DNA of 64,000 nt, taken from assembly GCF_018860915.1 (NCBI RefSeq), contig NZ_JAHKQD010000018.1, positions 1 to 64,000 of the forward strand, in the 5' to 3' direction. Position numbers and translations under genes: made by a program. Shown piece after piece: positions 1 to 8,906 of the stretch (positions are counted from its first letter, which is position 1; each line of letters opens with the position of its first letter). The notes under the pieces were generated by a model that was given only the letters and a program-made list of their open reading frames with translations, ran no database searches and had not been told where the DNA came from. Origin of the DNA: Colwellia sp. C2M11 (lineage in GTDB: Bacteria > Pseudomonadota > Gammaproteobacteria > Enterobacterales > Alteromonadaceae).

Positions 1-247
1 ATACCAATCTCACTAACTATGTGATCATTTCTACTTGCTAAAATCACCAACTACATCGTTATTTATTTAATAATTAGAACAACTCGTTATTGAAATAAAT
101 GCCTTGTATTTGGCAATTTTTTCTACATATAAATTTGTTCACCTAATTAATGAAACTGATATTATTTTGTTGATTTTAATTTGTTTTTTAGTTGAGTGTT
201 ATGCGCTCATCTATTCAGCATAATGTCTATGCGTATGGAGTATTTCA

Positions 248-748
248 ATGCAGCTTGAACTTTTATCTAAGCACCATTTACAGCCGTTATTTGATTTTGA
301 GCTAGAAAATAGAGCATGGTTTGAATCATTAATTGAACCTCGAGAGAATAATTTTTATTCAGAGCAAGGTGTTGCACAACATATTGATGAAGAACTCGAT
401 AAAGTAATTTCTAGTACTGCGTTTTGTGGTTTACTTATTAAAGATAATGAAATTATCGCAAGAGCTAATTTAAGAGATATTAGTGCTAATAAAGCTTCTG
501 TAGGTTATAGGGTTTCAAAACGATTTTTATCTCAAGGCTATGCCAGCCTCTGTTTAGCTTCGCTAATTGAAATTGCAAAAAAAGAATTTGGTGTTCAATA
601 CCTTGAAGCTAAGGTACTAGCAAATAATCCAGCTTCTAAACATGTATTATTAAAACAAGGATTTGAAATTATTGGTAATGTACCTAATTTTATTACATTA
701 AATAATAAGTCATTAGCCTGTACAGAGTTTGGATTCAAATACACATAA
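248..748 (+). CDS. GNAT family N-acetyltransferase (RimJ/RimL-like)
   Basis: This 166-residue protein looks like a GNAT acetyltransferase, which moves an acetyl group from acetyl-CoA to an amine, often the N-terminal amine of a protein. Its length matches the RimJ/RimL group. The middle carries the acetyl-CoA-binding region (VGYRVSKRFLSQGYA, about residues 86-100), where the R/Q-x-x-G-x-A loop holds the pyrophosphate. It is followed by the typical EAKVLANNPASKHVLLKQGFE stretch in which the conserved N/S and the final 'GF' pack the fold. The ATG has a GGAG-like site about 6 bases upstream (tatggagtatttcaATG). It stands alone. The true substrate cannot be told from sequence. Confidence 0.85.
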   Translation: MQLELLSKHHLQPLFDFELENRAWFESLIEPRENNFYSEQGVAQHIDEELDKVISSTAFCGLLIKDNEIIARANLRDISANKASVGYRVSKRFLSQGYASLCLASLIEIAKKEFGVQYLEAKVLANNPASKHVLLKQGFEIIGNVPNFITLNNKSLACTEFGFKYT

Positions 749-1292
749 CAGGATAACTGGTCTCACTGGATTATGAGTTTTTAGCTACGCTTAATTACTT
801 TACTTTAATCAGGAGTCTTTTATTTTTAGTACAGTTGTTAGTGTGGATTTAGCTAAAATTTTTCAAGTTTGTATTTTTGATACATAACAATCAGTTTATC
901 GTTTAACACCATAAATTAAGGCGCACAATAAAACACTTTTTCGTCTGATGATTTTACATGGGCCATGTATTGGTTCTTTTGTCCTCGCCTTGAACCTTAT
1001 TCTACTTAATTAAATAGTTTGGTTGCGGTTTCTCCTAGTAATATCTTTATTAGCTTTTATGTGTGATATATAAGAATAAATAAGACTAATGCATTGATAA
1101 TTGGGATGGAATTCATGTCATAATGTCATCAATGATATACTATATCAAAATCATTCATGAATAATACAATGAAAAAAATCTGATAGCTTAGCTTCAATGT
1201 AATTAGGATTGATTTTTATGTATCAGAAATTTATTTGTTGAGTATTTAATAATAAAGTGTAAACAATATTTTAAGTTATTAAGGAAGTAACA
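749..1292. other. Intergenic region holding a transposase remnant
   Basis: No intact gene is visible in this 544-base gap. The left half carries a decayed IS110-like reading frame, listed separately. The right half is AT-rich and leads into the tricorn-like protease gene, whose ribosome site AAGGAAG lies at 1281-1287. Confidence 0.6.
831..1064 (+). pseudogene. Degraded IS110-family transposase N-terminus
   Basis: Read in the frame of 837 (gtt agt gtg gat...), this stretch gives VSVDLAKIFQVCIFD, then an in-frame stop, then further matches including NKTLFR. This resembles the start of IS110-family transposases, whose RuvC-like domain opens with a VDLAK(N)xFQVC motif containing the first catalytic Asp. 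After a frame change, 'LEPYST' and 'VAVSPSNIFISF' recall the EAC...HYW and VKLIPPxxVxxFV blocks that follow in the family. Stops and frame changes make it non-coding. No element ends or downstream transposase part were found. The family call rests on motif memory. Confidence 0.5.
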
Positions 1293-4200
1293 ATGGACAG
1301 AATAAAGTATATGTTGTCGGCTTTGGCTATGTTTGCCACGACAGCGACAGCGGCAGAGAAAAGCGAAGAATGGTTTTTACACAGTAGTATATCACCCGAC
1401 AGTAAAACGATCGCATTCTCTTACAAAGGCGATATATACACAGTCCCAGCTAATGGCGGAACAGCCCGTCCTTTAACTATTCATAGCGACTGGGATGGCC
1501 ATCCTATTTGGTCTCGTGATGGGAAACAAATTGCATTTGCAAGTGACAGAAATGGCAACTTAGATATTTATGTAATGCCAGCAAGTGGCGGAAAAGCAAA
1601 ACGGTTAACTTATCATTCATCGAATGATATTCCACAAGATTTCAGCAAAGATGGCAAAGAAGTCTTATTTATCTCAAGCCGTATGGATTCAAAGCAATCA
1701 ACGGTGTTTCCAACTTCTCGTTTAACTGAAAGTTATACCGTTTCAATAAAAGGCAGCACCCCTGAAATGCTTGCCACTATTCCAGCATCTGAGCTGCAGT
1801 ATTCTCCCAATGGCAAACAAGTGCTTTATCGTGATGAAAAATCCTATGAGAACCAATTTAGAAAGCATGATGTTTCAGCTTTTGCCCGTGACATTTGGTT
1901 ACAAGATCTTAAATCAGGCAAGCATCAGCAGTTAACCACATTTGAAGGTGGAGATCATAATCCTGTTTGGAAAGACAAAAACAGCTTTTATTATACGTCT
2001 GAAGAAAAGTCTGGCACTTTTAATGTTTGGCAAACAGACCTAGACGGTAGTAATAAAAAACAAGTAACTGCATTTAAAGAACACCCTGTTCGTAGTTTAT
2101 CGATAAGTGATAATGGTACATTAGCTTTTGTGCATCATGGTAGTGTGTATACGAGTAAAAGTGGCTCAGTTGCTCATGTAAAAATAGCGATAGCTAATGA
2201 TATACAAGAAGATGAATTACTCCCAATTTCTTTAGGTGGAAAAATTACTGAATATTCAGTATCGCCTGATGGAAAAGAAGTTGCCTTTGTCGCCCGTGGC
2301 GAAGTATTTGTTGCCAGTACAGAGTTTAAGACAACACGTGCCATTACGAATACACCGCAACAAGAGCGTTCAGTGTCTTTTCATAAAGATGGTAAAACAC
2401 TTTTATACGCTGCAGAACGTGAAGGGTATTGGGGGTTATACGAAACAAGTATTACAAACGAATCTGAACCATACTTTTTTGCAGCAACGACGTTAAAAGA
2501 AGAAGTGGTTCATTTAGCTGACTCTGATAGCTTCCAACCCGTTTATTCTCCCGATGGTAAAAAAATAGCTTTCTTATCAAATCGTGATGAAATTCAGGTT
2601 ATTGACCGTGAAAGTAAAAAGGTAAATGTTGCTTTAGGAAAAGAGCACAATTATTCCTACGCAGATGGTGACATATCGTTTGCTTGGGCACCTGACAGTT
2701 ATTGGATGACCGCAAGTTTCTCACCACGAAGCCGATTATTTGTTAATAATATTGGGGTTTTCCCGTCAGACGGTTCAGCTCAGCCTAAAGATATTAGCTT
2801 ATCTGGCTATAATAATGGTGCTCCAACCTGGCATAAAGATGGTGAAGCTGTGCTTTGGTGGAGTTCTCGTTTTGGTATGCGTGACCACGGTAGTTGGGGT
2901 CGTGAAGGTGATGTTTTAGCGGCATTTTTAACACAAGATAGTTACGATAAATTCCGTATGTCGAAGGAAGAATATGAGCTACAAAAAGAGTTAGAAACCA
3001 AAGAAGAAAAAGCATCGAATAAAGACCAAGAAGATAGCGCTAAAGAGACTAGCGAAGATACTGAAAAAGAGAAAGTTGAAGCGTCAAAAGTTGTAGATAT
3101 TGAATGGGATAATATTGAACGTCGCACTGTTCGTCTTACTGTTCATTCTTCAAACTTAAGCGAAGCATACCTTACTAAGGATACTACCGCGCTATATTAT
3201 TTAGCCCGCTTTGAGAAAGGTTATGATTTATGGCGTCAGTCTATTCGTGATAATAAAACAGAGCTAGTGGCAAAGCTTAATGCAAGATCGGCTAGTATGT
3301 CTTTTAGCGAAGATGGTAAAAAAATCTTTATTCTTGCAGACGGTCAGTTAAAGCAAGGCGATATTGGTGAAACCATCAGCTTAAAGCCAATTAGTGCTAA
3401 TCCTGTTATGCAGCTGAAAACCGCTTCAGAGCGTGCTTTTATGTTTGACCATAGCTGGCGCGTAATCAAAGATAAGTTCTACCGTGACGACTTCCACGGC
3501 ATAGACTGGGATGATGTTGGCAAATCTTACCGTCAGAAATTACCGTCAATTGGCCATGGTCGTGATTTTGCTAATATGTTTGCAGAAATGACAGGCGAAT
3601 TAAATGCGTCGCACATAGGTTCATCTTATCGACCAAAATCAACAAGCACTAACGACAGTACAGGTCGTATAGGCTTATTTTTTGATTACAGTAAAGGCTT
3701 ACTTGTTGAAGAGGTGCTGGCAAAAGGGCCATTCGATAAAGCGAATAGTAAAGTTAAACCTGGGGATAAGCTTGTCGCAGTAAATGGCGTTGAATTGACC
3801 AAAACACAAAACTTATACCAATTGTTAAATCATACAAATGGTAAACGTGTAAGGTTTACCTTTGAAAATGCTAAAGGTGATAGTTTTGAGGAAGTAATAA
3901 AACCAGTCTCCGGAGAAGAAATCAGTAATCTGTTATATGAACGTTGGGTAAGTACGCGAGAAGCGTTAGTTGAAAAACTCTCCAATGGTCGCCTTGCTTA
4001 TGTTCACGTAAGAAGTATGAATGATCCAAGCTTTAGAGCGGTGTATTCTAGTTTATTAGGAAAGCATTTTGATAAAGAAGCGGTAGTCGTTGATACACGC
4101 TTTAACGGTGGTGGCTGGTTACACAACGACTTAGCTAAACTGCTTAGTGGGAATGAATATTTCACCATGCACGTTCGTGGTCGTAAATACGCTGGTGACC

Positions 4201-4541
4201 CTATAGATCAATGGAATAAACCATCGGTATTACTTATCAATGAAGGTAACTACAGTGATGCACATGCTTTCTCTTACACTTATGATGAATTGAATTTAGG
4301 TGATATTGTAGGTATGCCAGTACCTGGCACAATGACAGCAGTATGGTGGGAAACAGGTATATCTGGTGACTTTCGTGCAGGTGTACCACAAGTTGGTATG
4401 AAAGACACTAAAGGTAATTACTTAGAAAACAATCAAACTATACCTGATCACATGGTCAAAAATGATCCAGAATCATCTGCAAATGGTCAAGACAAGCAAA
4501 TTGAGAAAGCTGTTGAAGTATTACTTAACAAATTAAAATAA
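1293..4541 (+). CDS. Tricorn-type S41 protease, secreted
   Basis: This 1082-residue protein matches bacterial tricorn protease homologues, which degrade peptides. An N-terminal signal peptide (MDRIKYMLSALAMFATTATAAEK) points to export. Residues of about 25-540 hold repeated WD40-like/PD40 blades (the 'SPDGKxIAF' motif recurs). A Glu/Lys-rich linker covers about 550-600. Next come a tricorn C1 domain, a PDZ domain (about 785-860) and an S41 peptidase domain. The catalytic Ser-His pair fits NASHIG (about S773-H774) and the nucleophile fits NYSDAHAF (about S988). The C-terminal block ending in QDKQIEKAVEVL is typical. AAGGAAG precedes the ATG by 5-6 bases. A terminator follows at once, so it is probably monocistronic. 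Confidence 0.93.
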   Translation: MDRIKYMLSALAMFATTATAAEKSEEWFLHSSISPDSKTIAFSYKGDIYTVPANGGTARPLTIHSDWDGHPIWSRDGKQIAFASDRNGNLDIYVMPASGGKAKRLTYHSSNDIPQDFSKDGKEVLFISSRMDSKQSTVFPTSRLTESYTVSIKGSTPEMLATIPASELQYSPNGKQVLYRDEKSYENQFRKHDVSAFARDIWLQDLKSGKHQQLTTFEGGDHNPVWKDKNSFYYTSEEKSGTFNVWQTDLDGSNKKQVTAFKEHPVRSLSISDNGTLAFVHHGSVYTSKSGSVAHVKIAIANDIQEDELLPISLGGKITEYSVSPDGKEVAFVARGEVFVASTEFKTTRAITNTPQQERSVSFHKDGKTLLYAAEREGYWGLYETSITNESEPYFFAATTLKEEVVHLADSDSFQPVYSPDGKKIAFLSNRDEIQVIDRESKKVNVALGKEHNYSYADGDISFAWAPDSYWMTASFSPRSRLFVNNIGVFPSDGSAQPKDISLSGYNNGAPTWHKDGEAVLWWSSRFGMRDHGSWGREGDVLAAFLTQDSYDKFRMSKEEYELQKELETKEEKASNKDQEDSAKETSEDTEKEKVEASKVVDIEWDNIERRTVRLTVHSSNLSEAYLTKDTTALYYLARFEKGYDLWRQSIRDNKTELVAKLNARSASMSFSEDGKKIFILADGQLKQGDIGETISLKPISANPVMQLKTASERAFMFDHSWRVIKDKFYRDDFHGIDWDDVGKSYRQKLPSIGHGRDFANMFAEMTGELNASHIGSSYRPKSTSTNDSTGRIGLFFDYSKGLLVEEVLAKGPFDKANSKVKPGDKLVAVNGVELTKTQNLYQLLNHTNGKRVRFTFENAKGDSFEEVIKPVSGEEISNLLYERWVSTREALVEKLSNGRLAYVHVRSMNDPSFRAVYSSLLGKHFDKEAVVVDTRFNGGGWLHNDLAKLLSGNEYFTMHVRGRKYAGDPIDQWNKPSVLLINEGNYSDAHAFSYTYDELNLGDIVGMPVPGTMTAVWWETGISGDFRAGVPQVGMKDTKGNYLENNQTIPDHMVKNDPESSANGQDKQIEKAVEVLLNKLK

Positions 4542-4572
4542 TAAGTTCTCATTTTATAAGCTTCATTAATAT

Positions 4573-4600
4573 AAAAATCCGCGTTTATCGCGGATTTTTT
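4573..4600 (+). terminator. Rho-independent terminator after the tricorn-like protease
   Basis: The stem AAAATCCGCG / CGCGGATTTT has a TTTAT loop and runs into T residues. It sits 31 bases after the stop codon. Confidence 0.9.
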
Positions 4601-4947
4601 ATTACCTGCTACAAGCAATAAAACTTACTTGTTAAGCTAAGCTCGGCCTAACAAGTATTCTCTAGTAGTTATTTTTCCTGACTTATCGTTAAATTTATTT
4701 GCAATTGATGAGTTTTCCACAAGAAATTACAGAGTGATCGATCACAAAAACTTTGCTTAAATTAACCAAATTAATAGCATTGTAAAGATAGCCTTTAAGC
4801 TAAGAAAAAGCACTTGGTTTTGTTGTTTGTTTATAAGTTATTTAGTTTTATATTTGATCTTTTTATAATGGGATAAACTATCCAGGGGTTGTCTCATCAT
4901 TTTTTATTGTTAGAATAAAGCATCAATAAATCTCAGTGAAAATTATA
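4601..4947. other. Intergenic region, possible promoter
   Basis: No gene is visible. A TATAAT hexamer at 4864-4869 could be the -10 element of the downstream DUF2058 gene, but no good -35 element lies 17 bases before it. Nothing else was recognised. Confidence 0.35.
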
Positions 4948-5499
4948 ATGTCCTCACTTCAAGATCAATTACTTAATGCCGGTTTAACAACCAAACAAAA
5001 AACACGTCAAGCAAATGCTGATAAACGAAAAAAAAATAAGCAAAAGCGTAGTGGTGTGCAGCATGGTGCGTCTTTGCAAGAGCAAGTTAAGCAAGATTTA
5101 GAAAAAGCTAAAGCAGAGAAGCAAGAAAGAGATAATGCTTTAAATGAAAAGAAAAAACAGTTGCTTGCAGATAAAGAACAAAACTTACGTATTAAACAAA
5201 TCTTAACGCACCACCAACTTACGCGTACTGATGGTGATAATGAATATAATTACACTTTTGGTAGTAAAATTAAAAAACTTTCTTTAGATTCTACTACGCA
5301 TAAAGCATTGGTTAATGGACGCTTATCTTTGTGTGGTTTAGAAGATGTGACTTATATTGTTACTCGAGAAACAGCTGAAAAACTAGCTGAATTAGATAAG
5401 GACGTGATATTAGTACAAAATGATAAGGCAGTTGATGAACAAATAGACGAAGATGATCCTTATGCGGATTATCAAATTCCAGATGATTTAATGTGGTAA
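4948..5499 (+). CDS. yaiL: DUF2058 / YaiL family nucleoprotein
   Basis: This protein of 183 residues belongs to the YaiL (DUF2058) family, small basic proteins linked to nucleic acid but without a settled function. It opens with SLQDQLLNAGL and a Lys/Arg-rich helix (about residues 14-70), likely a charged coiled coil. It then has the family core YNYTFGSKIKKL...GRLSLCGL...YIVT and ends in an acidic tail, DPYADYQIPDDLMW. The frame is open from a GTG at 4936, but the ATG at 4948 gives the start seen in relatives and was chosen. Its ribosome site is weak. Confidence 0.88.
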   Translation: MSSLQDQLLNAGLTTKQKTRQANADKRKKNKQKRSGVQHGASLQEQVKQDLEKAKAEKQERDNALNEKKKQLLADKEQNLRIKQILTHHQLTRTDGDNEYNYTFGSKIKKLSLDSTTHKALVNGRLSLCGLEDVTYIVTRETAEKLAELDKDVILVQNDKAVDEQIDEDDPYADYQIPDDLMW

Positions 5500-5641
5500 T
5501 ATCTTATTAATTCAGCATTATTTCTGATGTGAATATTTGTCATAGCTTAGTAATACTATTAATTCTGTAACTCACTATGTAATAATACATGTGTAGTAAC
5601 CAATGTTGATGGGCTTTATGCTCTATGAGGATAGAAATAAT

Positions 5642-5779
5642 ATGTTATTAAAAACTGAGTTAAGTGTTGAAAGCAGTGATAATGATCAAAAAACTATACA
5701 ACAACAACTAGCTGATGCAAATAATGAAATTGCTGATTTAAAGCTACAGTTGGCATGGTTAGAGCGCTCTTATGAATAA
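5642..5779 (+). CDS. Small coiled-coil protein, 45 residues, unknown
   Basis: This ORF codes for 45 residues beginning MLLKTELSVESS. The second half (QQQLADANNEIADLKLQLAWLE) has heptad spacing of hydrophobic residues and is very likely a short coiled coil. A strong ribosome site (GAGGAT) lies about 9 bases before the ATG, and a clear rho-independent terminator begins 34 bases after the stop. Such a self-contained layout supports a real gene. It loosely recalls SlyX-like small coiled-coil proteins, but no family match can be claimed. Confidence 0.6.
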   Translation: MLLKTELSVESSDNDQKTIQQQLADANNEIADLKLQLAWLERSYE

Positions 5780-5813
5780 CATTCGGTAACGAATAAAAAT
5801 AAATTTTAAATCG

Positions 5814-5848
5814 AAGGCTAGTATATTTATTTATACTAGCCTTTTTTA
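5814..5848 (+). terminator. Rho-independent terminator after the small ORF
   Basis: The perfect 12-base arms AAGGCTAGTATA (5814-5825) and TATACTAGCCTT (5832-5843) flank a 6-base loop, and a T run follows. Confidence 0.9.
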
Positions 5849-6031
5849 TTGGTTAAAATCTCAGATTTATATGATCTAATGTATGAAAGTTTACTTTTTA
5901 TATTACGTTGCAGTGATAATTAATACTCATTTGTTTTATCGAATACTTGCATTACCCTGTGTTCGTGGTATTTTCTTTGCTAATTATCAACCCTATATAA
6001 ATTTAATTATTCATTATTTAAGGAATTTTTC

Positions 6032-6607
6032 ATGCCAAAGGCTAGCGAAATAAAGAAAAACGCAGCGATAGAGCACAATGGTAAAGTGTTAATAGTACGA
6101 GATATAACTCGTTCAGTACCTCAAGGTAGAGCAGGCGGTAGTTTGTATCGTATGCGTTTATATGATGTGGTTACTGGTGCAAAAGTAGATGAAACGTTTA
6201 AAGCAGAAGATATGCTGAATTTTGCTGATTTAAGTCGCCGTCCATCAATGTTTTCATATATCGATGGTGATGAATATGTTTTCATGGACAATGAAGATTA
6301 CACGCCTTATAACTTACACAAAGATAGCCTTAGCGATGAACTTTTATTTATTAATGAAGAAACACAAGGTATGTCAATTATAATTGTTGACGATGTACCT
6401 GTTGCTGTTGACCTTCCTGCGAGTGTCGATTTGGTTATTACTGAAACTGATCCATCAATAAAAGGCGCATCGGCAAGTGCTCGTACTAAACCAGCAACAC
6501 TTTCAACTGGTTTAATCGTACAAGTACCTGAGCATATTTCTACAGGCGATAAAATTAAAGTGAATACAAGTGAACATAAATTTATGGGTCGCTCAGATTC
6601 TAAGTAA
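6032..6607 (+). CDS. efpL: Elongation factor P-like protein EfpL (YeiP)
   Basis: This 191-residue protein is the EF-P paralogue YeiP/EfpL, which binds stalled ribosomes and helps form difficult peptide bonds such as those in polyproline. It has the three-domain EF-P layout: a KOW-like N-domain (residues 1-65) and two OB-like domains, ending in the [16 protein letters not shown] block. The tip loop that reaches the peptidyl-transferase centre reads SVPQGRAGG with Arg33. This agrees with EfpL carrying Arg there instead of the modified Lys of EF-P. AAGGAAT lies a few bases before the ATG. It is followed after 34 bases by a peptidase gene on the same strand. Confidence 0.94.
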   Translation: MPKASEIKKNAAIEHNGKVLIVRDITRSVPQGRAGGSLYRMRLYDVVTGAKVDETFKAEDMLNFADLSRRPSMFSYIDGDEYVFMDNEDYTPYNLHKDSLSDELLFINEETQGMSIIIVDDVPVAVDLPASVDLVITETDPSIKGASASARTKPATLSTGLIVQVPEHISTGDKIKVNTSEHKFMGRSDSK

Positions 6608-6641
6608 GTTCACAAATTAAAGGTAAAGATAACGAGGTAAT

Positions 6642-7589
6642 ATGACTAATAATCTTGAATGCACCATTGGTACATTAGGCCAGAAGTGGGATGCAGCTGA
6701 TAAAAAGCAATGGTTTGAGTTGCAAACAATAAAGCGTTCGTATCAAGATGAGGTTATTAGTAAAATTAATGCTTTATCTTCGCATTTTGATATTGTGCAA
6801 TATGGGGCGTTGTCAGTTGATGAACAGCGCTACCCATTATTTGCATTAAAAAGCAAGCACTGGCAAAGTGATAAAAGTACAGTGCTAATATCAGGTGGAG
6901 TACACGGTTATGAAACGAGTGGAGTACAAGGCGCATTACGTTTTTTACAAAATGAAGCCGCTAATCTAGATTCAGACTACAGTGAATATTTTAATGTGTT
7001 AGTTGTTCCTTGTGTCAGCCCTTGGGGGTATGAAACGATTAATCGATGGAACCCTGATGCAATTGATCCTAACCGATCATTTTATCAAGGGAGTCCTGCC
7101 CAAGAATCTGTAGCCTTAATAGACTTTATTCAATCACTGGATGTTGATATTTTAGTGCACATAGATTTACATGAAACGACTGATACAGACAATACTGTTT
7201 TCAGACCTGCACTTTCAGCACGCGATGCAATTGAACAAACTGTTTGGAATATTCCAGACGGCTTTTATTTGGTTGGCAATACTCTTAACCCTCAAGCTCA
7301 ATTTCAACAAGCGATAATTGATGCTGTTGAAAAAGTGACACATATTGCTCCAGCCGATGACAGTGGTAAGTTAATTGGGGTTGATATAGAGCAGTTTGGC
7401 GTTATAAATTATCCAGGCAGAGAGCTCGGTCTTTGTATGGGGTTAACTGATGCGAATTATGTTACTACAACTGAAGTTTATCCAGACAGTCCTAAATCTG
7501 ATGCTGAAAACTGTATTCTTGCTCAAGTAGCGGCAATAACTGGCGCACTTGATTTTATTCTCAAAAATAATGATTCAATATCACGTTAA
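6642..7589 (+). CDS. M14-family zinc carboxypeptidase / succinylglutamate desuccinylase-like
   Basis: This 315-residue protein fits the M14 metallopeptidase fold shared by carboxypeptidases and AstE/AspA-type deacylases. The zinc ligands fit ISGGVHGYETSG (H-x-x-E, about residues 87-94) and the later His in DILVHIDLHE. The Asn/Arg substrate-binding pair fits IDPNRSF. There is no signal peptide, so it should act in the cytoplasm. AACGAGGT precedes the ATG. It follows efpL closely and may share its transcript, and it ends at a terminator. Its substrate is not clear from sequence. Confidence 0.8.
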   Translation: MTNNLECTIGTLGQKWDAADKKQWFELQTIKRSYQDEVISKINALSSHFDIVQYGALSVDEQRYPLFALKSKHWQSDKSTVLISGGVHGYETSGVQGALRFLQNEAANLDSDYSEYFNVLVVPCVSPWGYETINRWNPDAIDPNRSFYQGSPAQESVALIDFIQSLDVDILVHIDLHETTDTDNTVFRPALSARDAIEQTVWNIPDGFYLVGNTLNPQAQFQQAIIDAVEKVTHIAPADDSGKLIGVDIEQFGVINYPGRELGLCMGLTDANYVTTTEVYPDSPKSDAENCILAQVAAITGALDFILKNNDSISR

Positions 7590-7602
7590 ATTTTGATCTA
7601 TT

Positions 7603-7624
7603 AGCCTAGTTATCTAGGCTTTTT
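7603..7624 (+). terminator. Rho-independent terminator after the M14 peptidase
   Basis: The arms AGCCTAG / CTAGGCT enclose a TTAT loop and are followed by TTTT. Confidence 0.85.
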
Positions 7625-7718
7625 AATTATTATCAGCTACTTTTTTAAGCACAATCTAAACATCTTTTTTAATTTATATTCTTTCAACAACTTTTAAATA
7701 GTCATTTGCTTATTATTT

Positions 7719-7736
7719 TGTGAGAGATCTCTTACA
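7719..7736 (+). promoter_or_regulatory. UvrY/GacA-type activator box for the CsrB-like RNA
   Basis: TGTGAGAGATCTCTTACA is a perfect 18-base palindrome. It equals the upstream site bound by the response regulator UvrY (GacA, VarA) before csrB/csrC genes (consensus TGTaAG-N6-CTTACA). It lies about 185 bases before the likely RNA start, the usual distance for these sites. Confidence 0.85.
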
Positions 7737-7903
7737 TAGGTGTGAGATATATTGTCTTTTTTCTCATGATTTATTTCTACCTCAATATACCTCATTGATT
7801 TAATAAGGATTTATTTGTTTTTTGCTGTTGTCGATAAGCTCCAAGCGTAAACCTATTTATTCGTGTCGTCCTAAATTATATTTTTAAGTGTATTATTAGT
7901 CTT

Positions 7904-8311
7904 GTCAGGAAGACAGAAAGCAGGAAGCTTTTTATAAGTATTGCTAAAGTATGGATTGCCTAGGTAATTATTTATAAAGTAAGGATTACTAGAATTTTAA
8001 GGACGATTTAAGGGATAAATCAGGTGAATAGGATTCTACCAAAGGATAACGAACAAGGATGTGATCAATTAAGGATAATTGATATTAGGAAGATATTGCT
8101 TAGGAAGCACATTTAAATGGAATTAATCTCAAAATGATTGAGAATATAATTTGCAAGGAAGTAAAAGGATTTATAGCTAGGGACAATGAGTAGGGTTTTA
8201 CTCAAAGGATATACTAAGGACAGTTTTTAAGGATGAATGAGAACACTAAATAAATGCAGGATGCATAACAAGCTAGTTAAAAAGTGCAGCCATTAAAGCT
8301 GCACTTTTTTT
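7904..8311 (+). ncRNA. csrB: CsrB/RsmB-family CsrA-sequestering RNA
   Basis: This stretch has no reading frame but holds 20 GGA triplets on the plus strand in about 375 bases of otherwise AT-rich DNA, mostly as AGGA or AAGGAT. Many sit in hairpin loops: ATCAATT-AAGGAT-AATTGAT at 8064-8083 is a perfect stem with a GGA hexaloop, and ATGC-AGGAT-GCAT and GCTT-AGG-AAGC are similar. Repeated GGA hairpins, a length near 400 bases, a strong 3' terminator and an upstream UvrY box are the marks of CsrB-type RNAs, which bind many copies of the translational regulator CsrA. The 5' end near 7904 is inferred from a TATTAT-like -10 at 7891. Confidence 0.88.
8279..8311 (+). terminator. Terminator of the CsrB-like RNA, bidirectional
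   Basis: The stem AAAAAGTGCAGC / GCTGCACTTTTT is followed by more T. It also serves the convergent exonuclease gene, whose stop codon lies inside its T run. Confidence 0.93.
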
Positions 8312-8906
8312 ATGTGTTAATTTTATAATTTGTCATTAAAGCTTTTTGTACACAAATAGCGGAGTGCGCATCGTTTGCGGCATACAAAATCTGACTATTC
8401 TTAAGTGGGTAGGCACTCCAATTAGACTTCTGAGCACCTTTTCCTAGTCTTAATTTAAGTACCATTGCTACAGCAGCACGAGCTCCAACACTATTTTTTT
8501 CATCGGCTAAGTTTTTCAATGTAATAGATAGGTCTTGTGTATTTGCTATTTCAATATTTAGTTTATTACGTAGCTCTTTGTTATCATTTTTAATACCAAA
8601 ACCTACTTTTTCTATTTTTGGATCACTCAATATCTTCCTAGCTGCTGCAACTGCAACAGGAAATCGTGTTGGAAAAAGGTAAGCTTTTTCTGGTGTTGAT
8701 AACTGTATCAAGGTTGGACCTGGGCTTTTCTCACCTTTATTAAAGATTGGCTTACTTTCTGTATCAAAACCAAGGCATACTTCAGTTTGCAATTTTTTTA
8801 ATGCATCATCAGCATCATGTTTGTTTTCAATGATGTTAATATCGTTAAGAGCAAGGCCTTTATACAAGGGCAGTTCTCTTATTTCTTCTTTAGTAGGGCG
8901 AATCAT
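8310..8906 (-). CDS. DEDDy 3'-5' exonuclease domain protein
   Basis: This 198-residue protein is a single exonuclease domain of the RNase D/WRN type, which removes nucleotides from 3' ends of RNA or DNA with two metal ions. Exo I is FDTES (about residues 47-51, Asp and Glu), Exo II is GFGIKND (Asp about 108) and Exo III is YAANDAH with the Tyr-x3-Asp spacing of the DEDDy subtype. It lacks the HRDC domain of true RNase D. It is transcribed towards the CsrB-like RNA and shares its terminator. The substrate is not known. Confidence 0.88.
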   Translation of the reverse strand: MIRPTKEEIRELPLYKGLALNDINIIENKHDADDALKKLQTEVCLGFDTESKPIFNKGEKSPGPTLIQLSTPEKAYLFPTRFPVAVAAARKILSDPKIEKVGFGIKNDNKELRNKLNIEIANTQDLSITLKNLADEKNSVGARAAVAMVLKLRLGKGAQKSNWSAYPLKNSQILYAANDAHSAICVQKALMTNYKINT

